From Reticulascus tulasneorum (lineage: Eukaryota > Ascomycota > Sordariomycetes > Glomerellales > Reticulascaceae): a stretch of 64,000 nt of DNA. Under the pieces are notes generated by a model. The model ran no database searches. It saw only the letters and a program-made list of their open reading frames with translations, and was not told the origin of the DNA. A program made the translations under genes and the position numbers. Within the stretch, counting starts at the first letter, position 1. Every line of letters begins with the position of its first letter. Positions 56,364 through 64,000 of this stretch are shown one piece after another. The stretch covers positions 682,001 through 746,000 of the forward strand of contig LSAX01000013.1 of assembly GCA_001557505.1 (NCBI GenBank). The letters are read 5' to 3'.

Positions 56364-57407
56364 ATGCTTTCTCGGTTTTATGTAGTAGTTGCCATCTCCA
56401 GTGCGTTTGCCCAAGCATGGACTAGCACGAGCTTTTCGTTTGCAACCGAGATTGTTTGCTCAACGGAGTACGGTAGTGGTAGCACGCAACCCACCCCGCT
56501 CCCTCGCTCTACAGGCACGCGCACAATTATCCAATCTTCCACGGGGTCGGTGGTAACAGTGGCGGTCACGTCCCGTATCACGATTGCCACGGCCACATCA
56601 ACGCTTCTCACATCAACGGAGGTTGTTGCTGCGAGCGAAACGGTGACCATCCCTACTTCGACCATCTACTCAGTCATTCATTCAACCATTGCTACGGCTG
56701 TATATCCAAAAACAATTTGCACTAATGGGGTGGTACCATCCACAGTTACCAAGTACGTGGGCACATACACGCCAGTCTCGGGACAGGTCACCACCCTGCC
56801 TTCGACATATCCCACCTCGATCACCTGCATTAAAAGAATCAGCAACTTTCTGGAGTTACATCCCATAGAAACCACCACAGTTACTTCAAGTGTTACGGTG
56901 ACCACTCTGGTCTTGGCGCCAACCACTACTGTCACGGTTGAGGTCGACTTCGGGGACACCAGCACAGTGTACGGTACGACTGTTCGAACAGTCATCACCA
57001 GCTATACGGTGGCCAGCAGCGTGGCAATAACTAGTACGGCATGCCTAGCAACCACCACAACAACCTACGCAGCAAAGTGTGCGCCAACCAACCTAATTGG
57101 CAGCATAAATGGGGTGGGCCTTGTGTCCGGTACCTACGCCGGCAACATCACCGTTGCATACGGACCCCGCGAGGACACGCCATACAACCGCGACCATAGT
57201 TTATGCTGTCAGTTGTGCCAGAACAACTACGGCTGCGCCGGTGTCATGACAGGAGGCTCCGGCGCCTGTGGGTTACTGTATATTGGCGGGCCAATCGGCG
57301 CACCACAGTGTGCGAAAGTCTTTACGTATGGCACTGAGGAAGGCGTGGTAGCTGGCGCAGGACTATTGGTGCAATCCGGATGTGGAACTATCGAGTATGT
57401 GGCCTAA
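56364..57407 (+). CDS. Secreted Ser/Thr-rich protein with a Cys-rich C-terminal domain
   Basis: A single exon encodes 347 residues from the ATG at 56364 (MLSRFYVVVAISSAFAQAW, a signal peptide). The frame is open 11 codons upstream but that start is non-secretory. Residues ~25-250 are Thr/Ser/Val-rich with repeating TVTxTT-like dyads (ETTTVTSSVTVTTLVLAPTT), typical of O-glycosylated wall or surface proteins. The last ~95 residues form a compact domain with paired cysteines (HSLCCQLCQNNYGCAGVMTG, then ACGLLYIGG and PQCAKVF), resembling a PAN/apple-like or carbohydrate-associated fold. No GPI tail is evident. A secreted wall-associated or lectin-like role is inferred; the family was not recognised. 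Confidence 0.75.
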   Translation: MLSRFYVVVAISSAFAQAWTSTSFSFATEIVCSTEYGSGSTQPTPLPRSTGTRTIIQSSTGSVVTVAVTSRITIATATSTLLTSTEVVAASETVTIPTSTIYSVIHSTIATAVYPKTICTNGVVPSTVTKYVGTYTPVSGQVTTLPSTYPTSITCIKRISNFLELHPIETTTVTSSVTVTTLVLAPTTTVTVEVDFGDTSTVYGTTVRTVITSYTVASSVAITSTACLATTTTTYAAKCAPTNLIGSINGVGLVSGTYAGNITVAYGPREDTPYNRDHSLCCQLCQNNYGCAGVMTGGSGACGLLYIGGPIGAPQCAKVFTYGTEEGVVAGAGLLVQSGCGTIEYVA

Positions 57408-57982
57408 AACGTTGGTACAGCTCATGCCATGAATTGGGCAACGTAGGCTTCATTTAAACTTGTAAGGCGTGATGGGTCAGCCACCCTCAGTTAATGAAAT
57501 TGACTTAATTTTGTTAAGACTTATTTTTATGCTGGATGGTAGTTAGTTTGGCAAGCATCCGAAAGACCCATCACTTGCCCTTAGAATTCACCTTTCGTTC
57601 TGAATAATTCCCAATCTCTTGCGAAAACCAGAAGCCGCGAACATGGCCTACCATATACCCCAGGGATTCAAAGTAGTGTCCAGTGACGAGTTATGTGGTC
57701 ATCGGCCGACAAGACCGCAGTGGTTTCAAACACCGGATCCTCCCAGAACCGGAAGAGTTCCGGACAACAATCTGCAACTGGCTTCAGCCAACCCCCTACA
57801 ACGTCGAAACTGGTGGGTAACGCAGACATCTTGGCTCACATATTCTGGCACCGGGATAATGCTGAGATGGCTCATCTTCCTTTAGACATTGGCGTGCACT
57901 CATTGACCAAGAAGACGCTGGAAAACTCCTATAACTGGTGCGGTAATAAGCCAAGGTCTGTTGCCCATAAAGATACCGTTTG
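57408..57982. other. Intergenic, 0.58 kb, between convergent genes
   Basis: 3' flanks of the Thr-rich secreted protein and the G-alpha-like gene. A plus-strand frame (57693-58028, 111 codons) begins with ATG but has no domain and overlaps the end of the G-alpha-like gene on the other strand, so it is not called. Confidence 0.45.
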
Positions 57983-60088
57983 CTATGCATTGGGGGGCAA
58001 GATTTTGCTCTCCTTTAGAGTGTTGTAGAGGATGGTATCTTTCGTGGCAGAAAGAATAAGGCCAATGTTGTTTATGTCGCGAGCGTCCCCAAGATGGGGA
58101 TATATAGTTCGGTGGGTTTTATTGAGACGGTTGAAGCTCCACAGAATGTACTTGGCCGCCAAGTTAACGTCGTTACCGCCCGTATAATCGGTAAAATAGT
58201 TGCTGAGAGGTGAGACAAGGAGCTTTTTCTTGAATTCCTTGAGTTTGACTAGGAATAAGATGATGCCAGCTCCTGTGAACCATTTAGAGTTTACCATGGA
58301 CTCAAACAAGAGCAGCGATTCCATTAGCCTGTTCCTGCCGCCACCATTTACCTGAACCTGATCGTATGAGTCCAAATCTGCAACGTAGACGATAGAATTG
58401 ATGGATTCAAAGCAGTGCGCCCATTTCTTCCTGCTGGTCCTTTGGTCATCCATGTCAATCAGTCGAATGGCAAGCTGGCCAGTCTGCAATCGAGTCTCAA
58501 CGATGCCAGTTGGCAATATCCTTGCTCGAAGAATGTCTTGCTGGTGTGGAATATAACAAGCCGACAAGATTCTGGGCGTTTGATCGAAGAAACTAAAGCA
58601 CGATAAAAGTAAGCTCCAATATATAGAGTGAGCATCGAAAGTACGTACTATCCAGCTGTGCTAGGCAGATCTAGCTTATCAATTTGAGCTAGCAATTCTA
58701 TGACAGAAGTGGCTCCCAAAATGGTTCCAATAGCCGTTCTGAACTCTTGGCTCAAATGTGCCTCTGGCCCCGAGACAAAATTGTAGCTGGATATGAAATC
58801 ACAGTACTTCCACACAGTATCTAATGGTGGTGCGATATTATGATACCGCATCGCTACCACCAACGCCTTTGCGCATTGCACGAGATCGTTGAAGATTGCA
58901 GGCCGGCAAAGGCAAAGGTCGTTTTCAGTGTAGTCTTGAACAGCCACCATTCTCGCAGACTGCATGATATGGCTTCTAGAACTCGATCCTAGCATCAAGA
59001 TCTGGGCTTCTCGTCGTAGCCTTTTGCTATCCACTGCAAGATCGCGGTCGATGGCTTGCGACTTCTTGGCCTGGAGGCTCTTCTCTTGCTCGGACTGTAT
59101 GCCCAATTGACTTACTTTCCGTGTTTCTACTTTCGTGTCTTGTGTCAGAAACATGATATCCAAGCGCGTTCCATTCGATTGAGCTTTTGTTAGTCTTCCT
59201 CTTGGCGAAGATAGAGAAGACTGCTGCAATCCAGTACTATTTGGTGGAGAAAGGATATTGGCATTTTGATCTTCCTGAGATCTTATCCATGTTTGTGACT
59301 GTTTAGAACGTAAGCCCCTTAGACTTCCTTGTTCGTCTAATTCGCCAGGCTGCTCTGGAACATGACGCACCCTTTTGGGCGCAGTCAGCTTCCGGATCCA
59401 ATTTTCGTAGACTTTTGTCGTGAGTAGCTGGTTATCGAAGCCAAATTCAATTGACCATTTGGAAGAGCTGCCCGATGCGGCGGTCGCTATGGAGTTCCTA
59501 TCACGATGCACGATTATCGAAGTTGTATCCTCCTCCATCTTCCTGAAGATCCTGATAGCCTGTGGCTGTTCAAGAAGCCTCTTTTGCTCCTCAAGCGCAA
59601 TGCTAAATGACATCAATTTGTGCAGCACAACGCACGACGAGGGACTGAACTCACGCATTGCAAACGGTTAACAGTAGCGTCAGCGCCCCAGTTTGCTGCT
59701 CAAGCATGTGTTGTGCCTGCTGCATGTCTCTTGTTTTGAATAGTAGCCTTACTTTGCTCGCCACGTTGAGTTTGCCGGCTTCGGTGGTTTTGAATTGCGA
59801 CAATTCCTCATCGATCTTGTTAACCAACAATTGGCAACATGTGACGCATCGCCCCAATCGCATCAATAACTGGTGATGATTTCTGTTTGAGTTGCCGTCT
59901 GCCCAATCCTGGACCTGGCACAAGGCATCTTTCAGCAAGCCGAGTTGGCTCACAAAATTCAGAACCGTCAAGTCGGCGATCTTCCATCTGTCTTGCAGGT
60001 CAGAAACCGTGCGGATGGTTTTGCCGAGCAGGTCGATGATATTTGCAATTGCACTAGTCGTGCCGATAATAGTAATTAAGTCTGCCAT
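57983..60088 (-). CDS. Fusion of a fungal STAND N-terminal domain with a degenerate G-protein alpha-like domain
   Basis: Three exons (60088-59655, 59602-58649, 58592-57983) encode 665 residues from the ATG at 60088 (MADLITIIGTTSAIANII). Residues 1 to ~170 match the helical N-terminal domain found on fungal NLR-like STAND proteins (DLLGKTIRTVSDLQDRWKIA, then LLTVCNAIALEEQKRLLEQ). A Ser/Gln-rich linker follows to ~325, then a G-alpha-like domain of normal length. Landmarks are YFFDQTPRILSACYIPHQQD (463-482), ILRARILPTGIVE (switch I), RKKWAHCFESINS and SKWFTGAGIILFLVKLKEF. The nucleotide motifs are altered: G1 GAGESGKS is GSSSRSHI (350-357), the switch I Thr is Pro490, DVGGQ is DMDDQ (509-513), NKxD is VKLK and TCAT is LSAT. 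Arg487 and Gln513 are kept. GTP binding is probably lost. A non-self or stress signalling role is inferred. Confidence 0.82.
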
Positions 60089-60899
60089 ATTCACGCGACC
60101 AATGCCAGATTTGGAGTGGTGCCTACATGGCAATCAAAGAATTAACGTGAAGTCTCGATATTACGGAGGGCACTGGAAAGTTTTAATGTGCTGTTGGGGC
60201 AGAATGCAACAGGCTCAAACATGACCCCTGCATGTGATGTTCATGTTTTACGACGCCCAACAAATCTACCTCGAGTGGTAGCTATACTTGTAAGCGTTGA
60301 TTGAACGGCATCGACGCGTAATGTCTATCACAGACACGAGCAGCCTGCAACTACCTGTGTGCGTAACTTTTCCATATTGGGGGGAAAAGTAGAATTTACT
60401 TCAAATAGCAAGTATCCTAGGGGGGTTCTTTTGATTCCTTGTCTTTCGGCCATTGAACCTCCATGCATCGTGTTGCACAGTGTGGCTACCTTACCTATTC
60501 GCACAGAACATGCAGTCTTGAAGCGCATCTGACACCACGGCTGCTAGCGAACGAGTGTCTGTTACGCTACCTGAGACATTTTCATCTTTAACCGTAAACC
60601 ACAGCCACCCCCCTAACAAATGCATGACCAGATCTAAAAACTGTGGCTCTCTAACTTTTCAAGTCCTCTGTATCCAGTGTTGGGGGCAGAGAGTGGGCGC
60701 AAGACCCATCCCTCTACCCAGAATATTGGCATGGAGAAGCAAAGCCCGCCGGCCAACCTTTTGAAAAGATAGAGCAAAGAAAGGTAATACCAGTCATAAA
60801 TATATGATTTCCAAACACTACAAACTCGATTATGCCATCTAGTGACCACAAATGAAAGACAATCTCAGTAACCGGAACTATGACTTGTTGGTCAAACCT
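60089..60899. other. Intergenic, 0.8 kb
   Basis: Promoter of the G-alpha-like gene and 3' flank of the reductase at 60900; both genes are on the minus strand. Nothing else is seen. Confidence 0.5.
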
Positions 60900-61955
60900 C
60901 TAAACAGAAGTGCCGGCTTGCTTCTTCTTAAGGCATTCCAGATAGTATGCGACAACATCCGTGACCTGCTTCTCATAACCAGCAAACTTGACTCCCAGCA
61001 GCTCCTCCGTTTTGCTGGCGTTAATTTTGACGTGGAATGTTGGGACTGTTCCATTGTTTGGCAATGTCTTCCCCACCTCGTCAGGGAAATTCCGTGCCAC
61101 GATCTCAAGACTCTTGTTAATCTCGGTGCCTGCTAGACCTCCACTATGTAAGAGATATACGCTGTTTCCAGGTATTTTAGGATTCAAAACCTGAATATGC
61201 GCTAGGGCAACGTCGTCTAGATGGATCGTACTGCTAGGCATCATTGGGTAATTAACTCCAGTCGCGGGAAGCAACACCACACGATTTGTACCGGCGCGCA
61301 ACATTTCCTCAGTATCAGTGACAAGCTCATTAGGTCCAAGGACGTTGCCTGGAAGGACCTGGATGAGCTCGAACGAAGGCTTTTCATCTCTCATCCATTG
61401 CTCCGTCTTTACTAATGCCTGTGCTTTGGCCGCGCTATAGGCCTCGAAGGGCTGCTTGTATGGCGGTGGCTGAGGGCTGGCCACTCGAGATTCTTCGTCA
61501 TAGATCGCCTCAGGGTGATACGGCGCCAATGCTATATCAATCAACCCAGCGAGGGACGACGTAATGACCACTCGCCGGATGCTGCTATGCTTCCTGGCCG
61601 CCTCTAACAAATCAACTGATCCTTGCACAATCGGGGTGATGAAATGCGCTGCTAGGTCAGACCCGATGCTGTCCGGGTTTGCTGATGCAAGTGGGGACGC
61701 CACGTGGATCAAGTATTCGACCCCTTCTAGTGCAACGTCAAGTGCACCTTTTGCCAACATGTCGGGGATTTCGACAAACGTCAAATTAGGCCCTGGGTTT
61801 AAAGCTCGGATTGAGGGAGTCGCGAGGATGGCGTCCGTCTTGAGGGGACTTCGCACGGCAGCGCGCACGCGATATCCAGCCTTGAGAGCGAAAAATAGAA
61901 CACGAAGGCCAACATGGCCAGTTGCGCCAGTAAGGAGGATAAGTTCGCCAGCCAT
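60900..61955 (-). CDS. NADPH-dependent aldehyde/ketone reductase (extended SDR, methylglyoxal-reductase-like)
   Basis: A single exon encodes 351 residues from the ATG at 61955. The nucleotide-binding motif is LILLTGATGHVGLRVLFFAL (TGATGHVG). The active-site region is VVITSSLAGL and the YSAAK (Tyr-x-x-x-Lys) pair. LIQVLPGNVLGPN and the substrate-side HLDDVALAHI (equivalent to the DVRDVA of relatives) are all intact. The family includes yeast Gre2-type reductases acting on methylglyoxal and other carbonyls. It resembles the reductase at 34407-35487 in fold and length but has no intron, so the two are probably old paralogues rather than a recent duplication. Confidence 0.9.
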   Translation of the reverse strand: MAGELILLTGATGHVGLRVLFFALKAGYRVRAAVRSPLKTDAILATPSIRALNPGPNLTFVEIPDMLAKGALDVALEGVEYLIHVASPLASANPDSIGSDLAAHFITPIVQGSVDLLEAARKHSSIRRVVITSSLAGLIDIALAPYHPEAIYDEESRVASPQPPPYKQPFEAYSAAKAQALVKTEQWMRDEKPSFELIQVLPGNVLGPNELVTDTEEMLRAGTNRVVLLPATGVNYPMMPSSTIHLDDVALAHIQVLNPKIPGNSVYLLHSGGLAGTEINKSLEIVARNFPDEVGKTLPNNGTVPTFHVKINASKTEELLGVKFAGYEKQVTDVVAYYLECLKKKQAGTSV

Positions 61956-62898
61956 TTCGGGTTATTGCTCGACTATAAGGATGGTGTTACTGATTAGGGG
62001 CTTAAACAAGTATGTGACTGATGCTGAGATGATGTTTTTAAATCAGCGTGTGGTATGGTGCAGTTCGTCTTGTTTAAATAGACAAGTGGATCTTGAATTG
62101 ATGGCATGATTAGGTAGGGATCGTGAGGCCGGAAATCCCTTCCACGTGTGTCCAGAAGTATTAGTTGGAGGAGTTCGGAGTCATCACGGACTGTAGTTCA
62201 AAGATGTTTCAGACGCCGAATGAAGACCACAAAATTTTACCCAATCACAGCCAAAATGTAGGCGCGGAATGGCCGATTATATGGACCACCCATCCAGACT
62301 CCGGCTGACAATCCGTGCCGACACGGACTGAGAACCAATTCCGATGCCAATCCCGCACCCCATGACAGTCAATTACGGAGACCAATTGCCACCGAGTCCG
62401 ACACAGACTAAAAACTCTGCTAGTCTTCTTAAGTGCGATGAGATTAAGTAGAGGTACTCATTGGCTAGTGGATTCGGTTTAAAAGTAACATCATGATGGC
62501 TCATAGCCTGACAGCGGATATATGCCAGTGATAAGACTCTGATACTTTACTTCACATTGTACGTTAAAATTGTACATGTGATTCACCACATACCCTACCA
62601 AATTAAGGCATTGAGAGCTCCTGGCTTGCCCAAATGGCTCTAACTATGCGGACGAAAGCAGGGTGCTGGTATAAGCTTCAGTCAGCATTCCTTTTACATT
62701 TGTCGCAATTTCTAGTCATGAATGTCAACTCGTAAATTTGGTCTGGATGCTAACGCCCTGCATCAAGCACCTGCCCTGTGATAGAGTCAGAACTTCCCAT
62801 ATGTGCGGAGAGTCCACAGGCACACTAAAATCGACCTATATACTGGTTTCAGCGCTGACGAAGGCAAGGGATAAGAGAAAATTTCGAAAGTCGTTGCC
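61956..62898. other. Intergenic, 0.94 kb
   Basis: Promoter of the reductase at 61955 and 3' flank of the DUF4419 gene. A short interrupted CCGA(C)A-rich patch lies around 62290-62410. No gene is seen. Confidence 0.5.
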
Positions 62899-64000
62899 TT
62901 ATGCCCACATCTCACTTGAACCACTCCAGTCACTTTGCTTGTTTTTCAAGAATTCAGCAGCAGACATGTCCCAGTTTTCGCCAAAGCCCTTCAACTTGTA
63001 CATCCACCAACCAGACACAGGTTGAATGGAGTCTAGCAGGGTTTCCCCTAGTTCTGCGTTCACTGGGCGCCTATCAAATACAGATTGTCCGTGGAGCGCT
63101 TGAGATGAACTATCTAAGCTGACGTTCGCTGGCTTGGCTAAATTTGCGACGCTGTTAGTGGTCTCTTCCCCATCTAGAGCGTTGCCCGTTGAGTCCGGTT
63201 TAGTGTCGCATAGTGTTAAAAGTCTCCTAGCTAGAGACCCCAACAGGTTTGGTTTCTTGATACGATTATGAGTAGGCGTTTGGACCGTCCGTTTCGGCCA
63301 ATTATGCGGAAAATGTTGCACCGCCTTGGTCGTTTCAATACCAATAGAACCAGCTAGCACTTTCGTTTTGATAACGACCTTAGGCTCCCCTAGAACTAAG
63401 TTGACCGGAACAGAGACGTATCCGGCAAAAGCAGAACGCGGACATCCACCCAGTTAGACTGTCCATCCCGCTTCCACTATTATAATGTATGATACGGCCC
63501 CAAAAGTCCAAAACAACAGGATCGGGCGCATTGGTTGTGCAGGAAAACGTGGCAATCATATACTTCAGTATTGGCCGCAAGAGCTGCGCAAATCGTGTTG
63601 GTTCTTCTCCATATTCCTTCAGCTTATCGATACGCTCCAACAAAACCTCATAGTCGCATTGCTCGCCGAGGAGGGTGATGGTCGGAATACCGCAGGTACA
63701 TGGATCGAAGCAATACTCGAAGTATTTTTGCATCATGCCCATCATGAGAATCGACGCAACAGTCTGGTCAGTGTCCGTTGTCGTGGTGAAGGACGGCAAG
63801 ACCCAAGCTCGCAGTTTGGGATCTTTGATGTTCTGATCAATCAGTTTCGTCATGTTTTGGCACATCGACCCGTAATCAATTTCGCCATTGGAAAACGCTT
63901 GGTGTAAGATTAGCCCCTTCTTCCCCTCATGGGAAACGAACTGGTCCCGCAATTCCTCAGCATGGGCGTTCGCATAGAAGCTGAATTGTGATAGGATGGC
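62899..64000 (-). CDS. DUF4419-domain protein, C-terminal part, with probable internal lesion (runs off right edge)
   Basis: The frame enters from the right edge (AILSQFSFYANAHAEELRDQ) and carries the conserved blocks of this fungal family: EGKKGLILHQ, WVLPSFTTTTDTDQ, MMQKYFEYCF, CGIPTITLLGEQCDYEVLLERIDKL, VVLDFWGRIIHY and LTGWMSAFCF. It then goes out of frame. The family resumes in another frame at AGYVSVPVNL, KVLAGSIGI and SGWWMYKL, ending at 62899. The usual ~40 residues between AFCF and PxGYVSVPV are absent, so a small deletion with a frame change near 63420-63432 is the simplest reading. No GT-AG intron joins the two halves while keeping these blocks. The function of DUF4419 is unknown. 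It could be a pseudogene, or a gene whose model needs transcript evidence. Confidence 0.65.

Noticed and set aside
57693..58028. 111-codon plus-strand frame with an ATG
   Set aside because: Overlaps the 3' end of the G-alpha-like gene, has no domain or promoter cue, and no homologous feel; could be a small gene but the evidence is insufficient.

Overview
The window comes from a filamentous ascomycete (Pezizomycotina). The evidence is intron-rich genes whose introns are mostly 45-115 nt, with GTAAGT/GTATGT-like donors and CTAAC/CTGA-type branch sites just before the acceptor. Family content agrees: ATG26, an HET-domain protein, a GH7 cellobiohydrolase, Zn2Cys6 regulators, a DUF4419 protein and Ser/Thr-rich wall proteins. 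A Sordariomycete is my best guess, as inference only. I recognised no tRNA, rRNA, CRISPR array or intact transposon.

Left block (1-7.5 kb), conserved housekeeping genes: the 5' part of ATG26 (cut by the left edge), the WD40 protein CMR1, and a divergently transcribed Mtf2-like mitochondrial protein sharing a ~300 bp promoter with CMR1. From 7.7 to 14 kb are two surface proteins: a small wall protein with a duplicated Cys module, and a ~1360-residue adhesin-like protein with seven beta-type repeats, a long Ser stalk built partly of 159-bp tandem repeats, and four unrecognised Cys-rich repeats at its C-terminus.

Middle block (14.7-34 kb): an HET-domain gene that I extend to four exons and 860 residues, a UDP-glycosyltransferase, a small conserved GGAGNIRRP-motif protein, a secreted GMC oxidoreductase, a very short Zn2Cys6 protein, and a secreted GH7 cellobiohydrolase without a carbohydrate-binding module. 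These are separated by gene-free stretches of 0.7-3.9 kb.

Right block (34.4-64 kb): an accessory region dominated by NAD(P)-dependent reductases (four) and fungal transcription factors (two apparently intact, one apparent pseudogene), with no PKS, NRPS or terpene synthase. It also holds a secreted orphan protein, an 11-exon subtilisin-like protease, a Thr/Cys-rich secreted protein, and a DUF4419 gene cut by the right edge that seems to have an internal lesion.

The most unusual gene is at 57983-60088. A fungal STAND-type N-terminal helical domain is fused to a G-alpha-like domain whose nucleotide-binding motifs are nearly all degenerate. With the HET gene and the large adhesin, the window is rich in genes of the kind linked to recognition and signalling. 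Exon boundaries were worked out by reading frame, donor/branch/acceptor signals and family expectation. Every spliced total given is a multiple of three.
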